A stretch of DNA of 64,000 nucleotides from JBFMFB01 sp040752115. Its GTDB lineage: Bacteria > Pseudomonadota > Gammaproteobacteria > Burkholderiales > Sulfuricellaceae. Location of the stretch: positions 9,939 through 73,938 of the forward strand of contig JBFMFB010000009.1 in the NCBI GenBank assembly GCA_040752115.1. Reading direction: 5' to 3'. Shown here in pieces: positions 1-8,865 of the stretch. Numbering within the stretch: the first letter of the stretch is position 1; the number at the start of each line of letters is the position of its first letter. The notes beneath the pieces are model-generated. The model did not search any database, was not told where the DNA came from, and saw nothing but the letters and a program-made list of their open reading frames with translations. The position numbers and the translations under genes are program-made.

Positions 1-383
1 GGATCGCCCAGGCCGAGAAGGGCTGGCTCGCGCCGGAAATTATCGAGTTCGTCGCCGATTATCTGGAGATGCCGCCGATTGCCGCGCACGAGGTAGCGAG
101 TTTTTACAACATGTACGAATTGAAGCCGGTCGGCAAATACAAGCTGACGGTCTGCACCAATCTTTCCTGCTCGCTGTGCGGTTGCGGCAAGATCGCCAGC
201 CACCTCAAGGACAAGCTCGGTATCGGGTTTGGCGAAACCACCGCGGACGGCAGATTCACCCTGAAGGAATCGGAGTGCATGGGCGCCTGCGGCGACGCGC
301 CGGTGATGCTGGTCAACAACGTTAAGATGCACGGCTTCCTGACGCCTGAGAAGCTCGATCAAATCCTGGCGGAGTTGGAATAG
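1..383 (+). CDS. nuoE: NADH-quinone oxidoreductase subunit E (5' end outside window)
   Basis: Peripheral-arm subunit of Complex I that holds the N1a [2Fe-2S] cluster beside NuoF. The reading frame is open from base 3, so the start codon lies upstream and only the C-terminal part is present. The thioredoxin-like [2Fe-2S] ligands are visible as two pairs, CTNLSC with the following SLCGCGK stretch, and ESECMGAC. NuoF starts 2 bases after the stop, which is the usual tightly coupled nuoE-nuoF order. nuoA-D would be expected to the left of the window. The first in-window ATG (base 69) falls inside the conserved domain and is not the start. Confidence 0.95.
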   Translation, partial: IAQAEKGWLAPEIIEFVADYLEMPPIAAHEVASFYNMYELKPVGKYKLTVCTNLSCSLCGCGKIASHLKDKLGIGFGETTADGRFTLKESECMGACGDAPVMLVNNVKMHGFLTPEKLDQILAELE

Positions 384-385
384 TC

Positions 386-1651
386 ATGTCGGAAAAAGTC
401 ATATTCCACTCCCTGCATCTGGACAAGCCCTGGACGCTGGCAACCTACCGCAGCACCGGCGGCTACGAAACGCTGAAGAAAGTGGTGACCGAGAAAGTGT
501 CGCCCGAGGACATCATTGCCGAGGTGAAGAAATCCGCCCTGCGCGGACGCGGCGGCGCCGGCTTCCCGACCGGCCTCAAGTGGAGCTTCATGCCGCGCCA
601 CTTCAGCGGCGACAAGTACATCGTCTGCAACACCGATGAAGGCGAGCCCGGCACCTTCAAGGATCGCGACATCATCCGCTACAACCCCCACCAGTTGATC
701 GAGGGCATGGCGATCGCGGCCTACACCATGGGTGTCAAGGTAGGCTACAACTATATTCACGGCGAAATCTGGGAAGCTTACGAGCGCTTCGAGGAGGCGC
801 TGGAAGAAGCTCGCGCCGCCGGTTTTCTGGGCGACAACCTGTTCGGCACCGATTTCAGCTTCAATCTCCACGCCCATCACGGCTACGGCGCCTACGTCTG
901 CGGCGAGGAAACGGCGCTGCTCGAATCGATCGAGGGCAAGAAGGGCCAGCCGCGCTTCAAGCCGCCGTTCCCGGCGAGCTTCGGCCTGTACGGCAAGCCG
1001 ACCACGATCAACAACACCGAAACCTTCGCCAGCATCCCCTACATCATCCGCCACGGCGGGCAGAAATTCCTGGAACTGGGCAAACCCAACAACGGCGGCA
1101 CCAAGATTTTCTCCGTCTCGGGCCATGTCAACAAGCCGGGAAACTATGAAGTGGGCATGGGTACGCCGTTCGCCGAGTTGCTGGAAATGGCGGGCGGCGT
1201 GCGCAACGGCCACAAGCTGAAGGCGGTGATTCCCGGCGGTTCCTCGGTGCCGGTTCTGCCCGCGCACATCATGATGGAATGCACCATGGACTACGATTCG
1301 ATCGCGAAGGCCGGTTCCATGCTTGGCGCGGGGTCGGTGATCGTCATGGATGAGACGGTGTGCATGGTCAAGGCGCTGGAGCGGCTGTCGTATTTTTACT
1401 TCGAGGAATCCTGCGGCCAGTGCACGCCCTGCCGCGAAGGCACCGGTTGGCTGCACCGCATTGTGCGCCGGATCGAACACGGCCAAGGCCGGCCTGATGA
1501 CCTGGATCTGTTGAAGGACGTCGGCAGCAATGTTTCCGGTCGCACGATCTGCGCCCTCGGCGATGCCGCGGCGGGACCGGTGCTGAGCTTCATCAAACAT
1601 TACCGCGAAGAATTCGAGTACCACATCGCGCATAAGAAGTGCATGGTGTAG
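386..1651 (+). CDS. nuoF: NADH-quinone oxidoreductase subunit F
   Basis: NADH-binding and FMN-binding subunit of Complex I, where NADH is oxidised on the cytoplasmic side. The protein has 421 residues, a normal length. The glycine-rich NADH site GRGGAGFPTGLKW and the FMN-site segment NTDEGEPGTFKDRD are present near the N-terminus. The N3 [4Fe-4S] ligands sit in ESCGQCTPCREG near residue 350, with the fourth Cys in the segment TICALGD. It sits between nuoE and nuoG in one transcription unit. Nothing is missing or unusual. Confidence 0.97.
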   Translation: MSEKVIFHSLHLDKPWTLATYRSTGGYETLKKVVTEKVSPEDIIAEVKKSALRGRGGAGFPTGLKWSFMPRHFSGDKYIVCNTDEGEPGTFKDRDIIRYNPHQLIEGMAIAAYTMGVKVGYNYIHGEIWEAYERFEEALEEARAAGFLGDNLFGTDFSFNLHAHHGYGAYVCGEETALLESIEGKKGQPRFKPPFPASFGLYGKPTTINNTETFASIPYIIRHGGQKFLELGKPNNGGTKIFSVSGHVNKPGNYEVGMGTPFAELLEMAGGVRNGHKLKAVIPGGSSVPVLPAHIMMECTMDYDSIAKAGSMLGAGSVIVMDETVCMVKALERLSYFYFEESCGQCTPCREGTGWLHRIVRRIEHGQGRPDDLDLLKDVGSNVSGRTICALGDAAAGPVLSFIKHYREEFEYHIAHKKCMV

Positions 1652-1687
1652 CGCGGAACCAATGCGTGAACGATTGAGAACTGGACT

Positions 1688-4102
1688 ATGGCGCAAATCG
1701 AGATAGACGGAAAAACTCTGGAAGTCAGGGACGGCAGCACCATCATGGATGCGGCCGATGCGCTTGGCATCTACATTCCGCGTTTTTGCTACCACAAAAA
1801 GCTTTCCGTCGCCGCCAACTGCCGCATGTGCCTAGTGCAGGTGGAAAAGGCGGCCAAGCCGTTGCCCGCATGTGCCACGCCGGTGACCGATGGCATGAAG
1901 GTGTTTACCCGTTCCGAGTCCGCGGTCAAGGCGCAGAAGAGCGTGATGGAGTTTCTGCTCATCAACCACCCGCTCGACTGCCCGATCTGCGACCAGGGCG
2001 GGGAATGCCAGCTCCAGGATCTGGCTGTAGGATACGGTGCCGGCGCATCGCGCTACCAGGAAGAAAAGCGCGTGGTGGTCAACAAATACCTCGGGCCGCT
2101 CATTTCCACCGACATGACGCGCTGCATCCATTGCACCCGGTGCGTGCGCTTCGGCCAGGAAATCGCCGGCGTCATGGAGATGGGGCAGGCCAACCGCGGC
2201 GAGCATTCCGAGATCATGTCCTTCGTTTCGCGCAGCGTGGATTCCGAGCTGTCCGGCAATGTCATCGACCTCTGTCCGGTAGGTGCCCTGACTTCCAAAC
2301 CGTTCCGCTACACCGCCCGCAACTGGGAGCTGACGCGGCGGCCGTCGGTGAGTCCGCACGACGGTCTGGGCGCCAACCTGGAGATGCAGGTCAAGCAGAA
2401 CCGCGTGATGCGCGTGCTGCCGCGGGAAAACGAGGCAATCAACGAATGCTGGCTGGCCGACCGCGACCGCTTTTCCTACGAAGGGCTGAATTCCGCGGAG
2501 CGGCTGACCGCGCCGATGATCAAGCAGGGCGGACAATGGCGCGAATGCGAATGGCAGGAGGTGCTGGAATTCGTTGCCGCCAACCTGAAGCGCATCGCCG
2601 AGGCGCACGGAGCGGAGCAGATCGGCGCCCTGGCCACGCCGCACAGCACCCTCGAAGAACTCTATCTGCTGCAGCGGCTGATGCGCAGCCTCGGCAGTGG
2701 CAACGTGGATCATCGTCTGCGCCAGTCCGATTTCAGCGTCGATGCGCACCTCTCCGGCGCGCCCTGGCTCGGCCAGAGCATCGCCTCGCTGCCGGAGCTG
2801 AACAGCGTGCTGCTGGTCGGCAGCACCCTGCGCAAGGACCATCCGCTGCTCGCCCACCGGCTGCGGCAGGCAGCCAAGTTCGGTGCAGAGCTCAACCTGA
2901 TCAATCCGGTGGACGATGACTTGCTGGTCCGCATCGCCAACAAGGCGATCGTCGCCCCGCGGGCGATGGCGAATGCGCTCGCGCAGGTGCTGAAGGCGCT
3001 GGCGGTACAGAAGAAGGCCGATTTGCCGGCGGCGCTGGCGCAAAAACTTTCCGCAGTTTCACCCTCCGCCGAGGCCGCTGCGATCGCCGCCAGTCTCGCC
3101 AAGGGCGAGAAATCGGCGGTGCTGCTGGGCAACCTGGCACAGCATCATCCGCGCTACGGCGATCTGCACGCGCTGGCGCAGGAAATCGCCGCGCTTGCGG
3201 GCGCGCAATTCGGCTTCCTGGGCGAGGCGGCCAACAGCGTGGGCGCCTACGTCGCCGGCGCGGTGCCGCTGCCTGAAGCGTTCGGCATTCCGGCCAAGGC
3301 CGGCATGAACGCCGGGCAGATGCTTGCCGATCCGCGCCGGGCTTATGTCCTGCTGAATGTCGAGGCCGAGCTCGACAGCCACAATCCGCAGCAGGCGCTG
3401 AAGGCCATGCAGGCGGCGGAGCTGGTGGTGGCGATGAGCGCCTACAAGCACAAGGCGCTGGATTATGCCCACGTGCTGCTGCCGATTGCACCGTTCTCCG
3501 AAACTTCCGGCACCTTCGTCAGCACCGAAGGCCGGATGCAGAGCTTCAGCGCGGTGGTGAAGCCGCTGGGCGAAGCCCGGCCGGGGTGGAAGGTGCTGCG
3601 CGTACTGGGCAACATCCTGAATCTCAACGGCTTCGATTACGACAGCACCGAGGCGGTACGCGCCGATATCACCGGTGGCGACGCCGAGGCATGGCGCGCG
3701 CTGCTGAACAACCGGCTCAAGGCAACGCCGGTGCAGGATGCTTCCGCGCCCGCGGACACAGCGTTGCAGCGCATCGGCGAAGTGCCGATCTACCAGGCCG
3801 ACGCCATCGTGCGCCGAGCGCCGTCGCTGCAGAAGACCCGCGACGCCGCTGCGCCGGTGGCCTGGATGCACGGCGCGCTGCTGCAGAAACTCCAGGTCGA
3901 GGAAGGCGGCATGGTGGCGCTGCGACAGGGTTCCGGCTCCATCGTCATAACCGCCAAGCGGGACGACAGGCTGCCGCAGGGATGCGTCCGCATCGCCGCC
4001 GGCCATCCGCTCACCGCCGGACTGGGCGACATGTTCGGCGAAATCGGCGCAGAGCGCGCCGCAGCGGCGGAAAGCAGCCCGCAACGCGCGGCCGTGGCAT
4101 GA
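1688..4102 (+). CDS. nuoG: NADH-quinone oxidoreductase subunit G
   Basis: Largest peripheral subunit of Complex I, carrying the chain of iron-sulfur clusters from NuoF toward NuoI. The 804-residue protein begins with a ferredoxin-like [2Fe-2S] domain (ligands in CYHKK, NCRMC and the following PACATP). Next is the His/Cys motif HPLDCPICDQGGEC and a CIHCTRC [4Fe-4S] motif. A long molybdopterin-oxidoreductase-like domain fills the C-terminal two thirds, as in other NuoG proteins, where it no longer binds the cofactor. It is separated from nuoF by 36 bases and followed by nuoH after 26. Confidence 0.96.
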   Translation: MAQIEIDGKTLEVRDGSTIMDAADALGIYIPRFCYHKKLSVAANCRMCLVQVEKAAKPLPACATPVTDGMKVFTRSESAVKAQKSVMEFLLINHPLDCPICDQGGECQLQDLAVGYGAGASRYQEEKRVVVNKYLGPLISTDMTRCIHCTRCVRFGQEIAGVMEMGQANRGEHSEIMSFVSRSVDSELSGNVIDLCPVGALTSKPFRYTARNWELTRRPSVSPHDGLGANLEMQVKQNRVMRVLPRENEAINECWLADRDRFSYEGLNSAERLTAPMIKQGGQWRECEWQEVLEFVAANLKRIAEAHGAEQIGALATPHSTLEELYLLQRLMRSLGSGNVDHRLRQSDFSVDAHLSGAPWLGQSIASLPELNSVLLVGSTLRKDHPLLAHRLRQAAKFGAELNLINPVDDDLLVRIANKAIVAPRAMANALAQVLKALAVQKKADLPAALAQKLSAVSPSAEAAAIAASLAKGEKSAVLLGNLAQHHPRYGDLHALAQEIAALAGAQFGFLGEAANSVGAYVAGAVPLPEAFGIPAKAGMNAGQMLADPRRAYVLLNVEAELDSHNPQQALKAMQAAELVVAMSAYKHKALDYAHVLLPIAPFSETSGTFVSTEGRMQSFSAVVKPLGEARPGWKVLRVLGNILNLNGFDYDSTEAVRADITGGDAEAWRALLNNRLKATPVQDASAPADTALQRIGEVPIYQADAIVRRAPSLQKTRDAAAPVAWMHGALLQKLQVEEGGMVALRQGSGSIVITAKRDDRLPQGCVRIAAGHPLTAGLGDMFGEIGAERAAAAESSPQRAAVA

Positions 4103-4128
4103 ACACGTTGGCAACGATAGGCTGAACT

Positions 4129-5157
4129 ATGGATTTCTTTCAGGGATTGTTCGGAACAAGCTGGCCGCTGGTGTGGTCGCTGGTGAAAATCGTGGCGATC
4201 GTCGGGCCGCTGATGCTCGGGGTGGCCTATCTCACCCTGGCCGAGCGCAAGGTGATCGGCTACATGCAGGTGCGCATCGGGCCCAACCGCGTCGGCCCGA
4301 AGGGCTTGCTGCAGCCCATCGCGGACGGCCTGAAGCTGATGCTCAAGGAAATCATCGTCCCCTCCGGCGCCAACAAGTTCCTGTTTGTCCTCGCCCCCAT
4401 TCTGACCATCGCGCCGGCGCTGGTGGCATGGGCCGTGGTGCCGTTCTCTCCGGAACTGGTGCTGGCTAATGTCGATGCCAGCCTGCTGTTCATCATGGCG
4501 ATCACCTCGATGGGCGTGTACGGCGTGATCGTCGCCGGCTGGGCTTCCAACTCCAAGTATTCCTTCCTGGGCGCGATGCGCTCGGCGGCACAGATCGTTT
4601 CCTACGAAATCGCCATGGGGTTCGCCCTGGTAGGCGTGTTGATGGCGGCGCAGAGCCTGAACCTGGTGGAGATCGTCAAGGGCCAGCAGGGCGGCTTCTG
4701 GCAGTGGTACTGGCTGCCGCTGTTCCCGCTGTTCCTGGTGTACCTGATCGCCGGTGTGGCGGAGACCAACCGCGCACCGTTCGACGTGGCCGAGGGCGAA
4801 TCGGAGATCGTCGCCGGCTTCCATGTGGAGTATTCCGGCATGGCGTTCGCGGTGTTCTTCCTGGCCGAATACGCCAACATGATCCTGATTTCCACGCTGA
4901 CGTCGCTCATGTTCCTGGGCGGCTGGCAGGCCCCGTTCGAGTTCGCGCCGTTCACCCTGATTCCGGGATTCGTATGGCTGCTGCTCAAGGTGGCCTTCGT
5001 CCTGTTCCTGTTTCTGTGGTTCCGCGCTACTTTCCCGCGCTACCGCTATGACCAGATCATGCGCCTGGGCTGGAAGGTATTCATCCCGATCACCCTGGTG
5101 TGGCTGCTGTTCATCGGCGCGGCGATGCAGACGCCGCTGGGCTACCTGTTCCACTGA
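4129..5157 (+). CDS. nuoH: NADH-quinone oxidoreductase subunit H
   Basis: Membrane subunit that forms the quinone-binding cavity with NuoB and NuoD and links the peripheral arm to the proton pumps. The 342-residue polytopic protein has the conserved loop VAYLTLAERKVIGYMQ and the segment AGVAETNRAPFDVAEGESE, both diagnostic for NuoH. It lies in the standard position between nuoG and nuoI. The ATG at 4129 follows the nuoG stop by 26 bases. Confidence 0.97.
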   Translation: MDFFQGLFGTSWPLVWSLVKIVAIVGPLMLGVAYLTLAERKVIGYMQVRIGPNRVGPKGLLQPIADGLKLMLKEIIVPSGANKFLFVLAPILTIAPALVAWAVVPFSPELVLANVDASLLFIMAITSMGVYGVIVAGWASNSKYSFLGAMRSAAQIVSYEIAMGFALVGVLMAAQSLNLVEIVKGQQGGFWQWYWLPLFPLFLVYLIAGVAETNRAPFDVAEGESEIVAGFHVEYSGMAFAVFFLAEYANMILISTLTSLMFLGGWQAPFEFAPFTLIPGFVWLLLKVAFVLFLFLWFRATFPRYRYDQIMRLGWKVFIPITLVWLLFIGAAMQTPLGYLFH

Positions 5158-5186
5158 TTGCGGCACGCAATGAGGAAACCGAAGCA

Positions 5187-5675
5187 ATGAATCGCATCAA
5201 GGATTTTTTTTCCAGCCTGCTGCTGACCGAGCTGCTCAAGGGCATGGCGCTCACCGGGCGGCACCTGTTCGCGCGCAAGATCACGGTGCAGTTCCCGGAG
5301 GAGCGCACGCCGCAGAGTTACCGTTTCCGCGGCCTGCATGCCCAGCGCCGCTACGCCAGCGGCGAAGAACGCTGCATCGCCTGCAAGCTGTGCGAAGCCG
5401 TCTGTCCGGCGATGGCGATCACCATCGAGCTGGGGGAGCGCGAGGATGGCTCGCGCCGCACCACGCGCTACGACATCGACCTGACCAAGTGCATTTTCTG
5501 CGGTTTCTGCGAGGAGTCCTGCCCGGTGGATGCCATTGTCGAAACCAGAATATTCGACTACCACGGCGAGAAGCGGGGCGATCTGTACTATACCAAGCCG
5601 ATGCTGCTGGCGGTGGGCGACAAGCACGAAGCACAGATCGCCAGGGACCGCGCGGCGGACGCGAAATACCGGTGA
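5187..5675 (+). CDS. nuoI: NADH-quinone oxidoreductase subunit I
   Basis: Ferredoxin-type subunit of Complex I holding clusters N6a and N6b, which pass electrons toward N2 in NuoB. The 162-residue protein has two CxxCxxCxxxCP motifs, CIACKLCEAVCP and CIFCGFCEESCP. I chose the ATG at 5187 because it gives the family's usual N-terminus (MNRIKDFF) and length. The frame is open back to 5100, but that extension overlaps nuoH and has no family resemblance. The gap to nuoJ is 114 bases and is filled by a repeat-like sequence, unlike the tight spacing elsewhere in the operon. Confidence 0.96.
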   Translation: MNRIKDFFSSLLLTELLKGMALTGRHLFARKITVQFPEERTPQSYRFRGLHAQRRYASGEERCIACKLCEAVCPAMAITIELGEREDGSRRTTRYDIDLTKCIFCGFCEESCPVDAIVETRIFDYHGEKRGDLYYTKPMLLAVGDKHEAQIARDRAADAKYR

Positions 5676-5694
5676 TGGCAAGCACAAAGTCCAA

Positions 5695-5775
5695 AATCAA
5701 TGGACAGGATTTACATGATTTCGTCAGGATTGACAGGATTCGTTCCTGTGAAGTCCTGTTGATCCAGTCTGTTCA
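5695..5775. repeat. CAGGATT-word inverted repeat between nuoI and nuoJ
   Basis: The nuoI-nuoJ gap contains the word CAGGATT three times in its left part (one unit degenerate) and its complement, as TCCTGT words, in the right part. The outer arms pair imperfectly: ATCAATGGACAGGATTTAC on the left matches the complement of the right arm, apart from a three-base insertion and a few mismatches. The block is non-coding and lies inside an otherwise compact operon. Its build resembles the CACGAAT elements found elsewhere in this window. I see no -10 box positioned for the TTGACA at 5730, so a promoter is not supported. Confidence 0.5.
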
Positions 5776-5789
5776 ATCGGGTTCGGCAC

Positions 5790-6431
5790 ATGACTTTTGA
5801 AACTTTTATCTTTTATTTTTTCTCGGCGATCCTTCTGGTTTCCGGGGCGCGGGTGGTGACCGCGCGCAATCCGGTACATGCCGCGCTGTTCCTGGTGCTC
5901 GCGTTCTTCACCGCCGCCGGGCTGTGGCTGATGCTGGAAGCCGAGTTCCTCGCCATCACCCTGGTGCTGGTCTACGTCGGCGCGGTGATGGTGCTGTTCC
6001 TGTTCGTGGTGATGATGCTCGACATCAACATCGACGAGCTGCGCAAGGGGTTCTGGAATCACCTGCCGCTGGCCGCGACGGTGGCGGTGCTGATGGTGAC
6101 CGAGATGGCCCTGGTGCTGGGCGGCAGAAGCTTCGGCCCGAACCAGGTCGCGGCTCCCGCGCCGCATGCCGCCGGCTACAGCAATACCAAGGAACTCGGA
6201 CGCCTGCTTTACACCGATTACGTCTATCCGTTCGAGCTCGCCGCGGTCATCCTGCTGGTGGCGATCGTGGCCGCGATCGCGCTGACCATGCGGCGGCGCA
6301 AGGATACCAAATACCAGAATCCGGCGCTGCAGGTGAAAGTGCGCCGGCAGGACCGGGTGCGCATGGTTTCGATGCCGGCCTCGCCGCGCGCCAAGAAACC
6401 CGAAGACGCCGCCCAGGCGGCGGAACAATAA
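5790..6431 (+). CDS. nuoJ: NADH-quinone oxidoreductase subunit J
   Basis: Integral membrane subunit of Complex I (ND6 homologue) next to the quinone-site/proton-channel junction. The 213-residue protein has five hydrophobic helices. The segment LVYVGAVMVLFLFVVMMLD is characteristic of NuoJ and contains the pi-bulge helix of the family. A basic, extra-membrane C-terminal tail of about 40 residues follows the last helix. It is followed by nuoK after 24 bases. The start ATG at 5790 gives the expected N-terminus. Confidence 0.94.
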   Translation: MTFETFIFYFFSAILLVSGARVVTARNPVHAALFLVLAFFTAAGLWLMLEAEFLAITLVLVYVGAVMVLFLFVVMMLDINIDELRKGFWNHLPLAATVAVLMVTEMALVLGGRSFGPNQVAAPAPHAAGYSNTKELGRLLYTDYVYPFELAAVILLVAIVAAIALTMRRRKDTKYQNPALQVKVRRQDRVRMVSMPASPRAKKPEDAAQAAEQ

Positions 6432-6455
6432 GGCAAGGACTAAGGGGGGCAGTCG

Positions 6456-6761
6456 GTGTTATCTCTCTCGCATTACCTCGTGCTGGGTGCGATCCTGTTC
6501 GCGATCAGCGTGCTGGGCATCTTCCTCAACCGCAAGAATGTCATCATCCTGCTGATGGCGATCGAGCTCATGCTGCTCGCGGTCAATCTCAACTTCGTCG
6601 CCTTCTCGCATTATCTCAACGATACCGCGGGGCAGGTGTTCGTGTTCTTCATTCTTACCGTCGCTGCGGCGGAATCCGCCATCGGCCTGGCGATTCTGGT
6701 GGTGTTGTTCCGCAATCTCAGAACGATCGACGTGGAAGAGCTGGATCAACTTCGAGGGTAG
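6456..6761 (+). CDS. nuoK: NADH-quinone oxidoreductase subunit K
   Basis: Small three-helix membrane subunit of Complex I (ND4L homologue). It is 101 residues long, the family's typical size. The conserved membrane glutamates lie in the segments LLMAIELMLLAVN and AAAESAIGLAI. The start is GTG at 6456, preceded by the purine-rich ribosome site GGGGGG about 9 bases upstream. It sits between nuoJ and nuoL in the normal order. Confidence 0.95.
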   Translation: MLSLSHYLVLGAILFAISVLGIFLNRKNVIILLMAIELMLLAVNLNFVAFSHYLNDTAGQVFVFFILTVAAAESAIGLAILVVLFRNLRTIDVEELDQLRG

Positions 6762-6823
6762 CGGAAGGCGGTGCGCGGGCACCATGACGACGGTGCGCGC
6801 GGCGCACCCTACGGGACTGACTT

Positions 6824-8821
6824 ATGACTGAAATGCAGAAACTCTATTTGCTGGTGCCGCTGGCGCCGCTCCTCGGCGCGGCGATCGCGGGCCTGTTCGG
6901 ATGGAAAATCGGCCGCGCGGCTTCGCACTGGGTGACGATCATCGGCGTCGCCATTTCGTTCGTCGCGTCGGTGGTCATTTTCCTCGACGTCCAGGCGGGC
7001 CATGTCTTCAACGGCAGCGTCTATACCTGGATGACCAGCGCCGATATCCGGTTCGAAATAGGGTTCCTGATCGACAAGCTGTCCGCCATGATGATGGTGG
7101 TGGTGACCTTCGTTTCGCTCATGGTGCACATCTACACCATCGGCTACATGCACGACGACCCCGGCTACCAGCGCTTTTTCAGCTATATCTCGCTGTTCAC
7201 CTTTTCCATGCTGATGCTGGTGATGTCCAACAACTTCCTGCAGCTGTTCTTCGGCTGGGAAGCGGTGGGCCTGGTGTCATACCTGCTGATCGGCTTCTGG
7301 TTCACCCGCCCGACGGCGATCTATGCCAACCTCAAGGCGTTCCTGGTCAATCGCGTCGGCGACTTCGGCTTTCTCCTCGGCATCGGCATGGTGCTGGCAT
7401 GGTTCGGCACGCTGGATTACGCCGCGGTGTTCGCCCGTGCGCCCGAACTCGCCAGCCACGCCGTCGAGCTGATTCCCGGCCAGCAATGGGCGCTGATGAG
7501 CGTGATCTGCATCCTGCTGTTCGTCGGCGCGATGGGCAAGTCCGCGCAGTTTCCGCTGCACGTGTGGCTGCCGGATTCGATGGAAGGCCCGACCCCGATT
7601 TCCGCGCTGATCCATGCCGCGACCATGGTGACGGCGGGCATCTTCATGGTGGCGCGCATGTCGCCGCTGTTCGAACTGTCCGAAACCGCGCTTTCGGTGG
7701 TCATGGTGATCGGCGCCATCACCGCGCTGTTCATGGCGTTCCTCGGCATCATCCAGAACGACATCAAGCGCGTGGTGGCCTATTCCACCCTGTCGCAGCT
7801 GGGCTACATGACCGTCGCGCTCGGCGCCTCGGCTTACGCCGCGGGCATTTTCCACCTGATGACGCATGCCTTCTTCAAGGCGCTGCTGTTCCTCGGCGCC
7901 GGCTCGGTGATCATCGCCATGCACCACGAGCAGGACATGCGCAAGATGGGCGGCCTGAAGAAATACATGCCGATCACCTACTGGACGGCGGTGATCGGAT
8001 CGCTCGCGCTGGCCGGCATTCCGCCGTTCGCCGGCTTCTTCTCCAAGGATGCGATCATCGAGGCGGTGGCCGAATCGCACCTGGCGGGCTCCGGCTTTGC
8101 CTATTTCGCGGTGCTGTGCGGCGTGTTCATCACCGCGCTGTATTCCTTCCGCATGCTGTTCCTCACCTTCCACGGCAAGGAGCGCTTCGAGATCCACCAC
8201 GGCCACGACGGCCATGGCCATGGGCACGACGATCACGGCCATGGCGGCGCGCCGCATGAAACGCCGTGGGTGGTAACCGTGCCGCTTATGGCGCTGGCCG
8301 TTCCGTCCGTGATTGCGGGCTTCCTGTACATCGAGCCGATGCTGTTCGGCGGTTTCTTCGGCGATGCCATCATGGTGCGTCCGGAGCATGACGTGCTCGG
8401 TCACATGAAGGAAGAATTCCACGGCGTGCTGGCGTTCATGCTGCACGGCGTGCTGGCGCTGCCGTTCTGGCTGGCGCTCGCGGGCATCGGCGCGGCCTGG
8501 TTCCTTTACATGAAGCGGCCGGAGCTGCCGGCGCGCATCAAGGAGAAGGCCGGCATCATTTACAACGTGCTGGAAAACAAATACGGCTTCGATGCCTTCA
8601 ACGACTGGTTCTTCGCCGGCGGCGCGCGCCAGCTCGGACGCGGACTGTGGCGGTTCGGCGACGTGACGGTGATCGACGGCTTCTTCGTCAACGGCGCGGC
8701 GCGCGTGGTGGGCTGGATGTCCACCGTAATCCGCCGCCTTCAGTCCGGGTTCATTTATCACTACGCCTTCGCCATGATCATCGGTGCCTTCGTGCTGATG
8801 ACCTGGTTCGTGCGGAGCTAG
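6824..8821 (+). CDS. nuoL: NADH-quinone oxidoreductase subunit L
   Basis: Distal antiporter-like proton-pumping subunit of Complex I. The 665-residue polytopic protein carries the conserved segments FFGWEAVGLVSYLLIGFW, GKSAQFPLHVWLPDSMEGPTP and DIKRVVAYSTLSQLGYM, with pump-site Lys and Glu residues in place. A hydrophilic loop near residues 458-480 is very rich in His alternating with Gly and Asp. The C-terminus contains the long lateral-helix region typical of NuoL. The start ATG at 6824 follows nuoK by 62 bases. Confidence 0.97.
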   Translation: MTEMQKLYLLVPLAPLLGAAIAGLFGWKIGRAASHWVTIIGVAISFVASVVIFLDVQAGHVFNGSVYTWMTSADIRFEIGFLIDKLSAMMMVVVTFVSLMVHIYTIGYMHDDPGYQRFFSYISLFTFSMLMLVMSNNFLQLFFGWEAVGLVSYLLIGFWFTRPTAIYANLKAFLVNRVGDFGFLLGIGMVLAWFGTLDYAAVFARAPELASHAVELIPGQQWALMSVICILLFVGAMGKSAQFPLHVWLPDSMEGPTPISALIHAATMVTAGIFMVARMSPLFELSETALSVVMVIGAITALFMAFLGIIQNDIKRVVAYSTLSQLGYMTVALGASAYAAGIFHLMTHAFFKALLFLGAGSVIIAMHHEQDMRKMGGLKKYMPITYWTAVIGSLALAGIPPFAGFFSKDAIIEAVAESHLAGSGFAYFAVLCGVFITALYSFRMLFLTFHGKERFEIHHGHDGHGHGHDDHGHGGAPHETPWVVTVPLMALAVPSVIAGFLYIEPMLFGGFFGDAIMVRPEHDVLGHMKEEFHGVLAFMLHGVLALPFWLALAGIGAAWFLYMKRPELPARIKEKAGIIYNVLENKYGFDAFNDWFFAGGARQLGRGLWRFGDVTVIDGFFVNGAARVVGWMSTVIRRLQSGFIYHYAFAMIIGAFVLMTWFVRS

Positions 8822-8865
8822 ATCGATCTTTGCGCCGCGTCGCAAAATAAAAAGATAGGGTATTT

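Noticed and set aside
359..1795. Long open frame on the minus strand opposite nuoF
   Set aside because: GC-rich codon mirror of nuoF, no family likeness. nuoF is certain.
5730..5758. Internal nuo promoter from TTGACA
   Set aside because: No -10-like hexamer at a proper distance. TTGACA is part of the repeat word array.
7277..8845. 522-codon minus-strand frame opposite nuoL
   Set aside because: Shadow of nuoL, rich in His/Arg/Gln as typical for antisense frames of membrane proteins.
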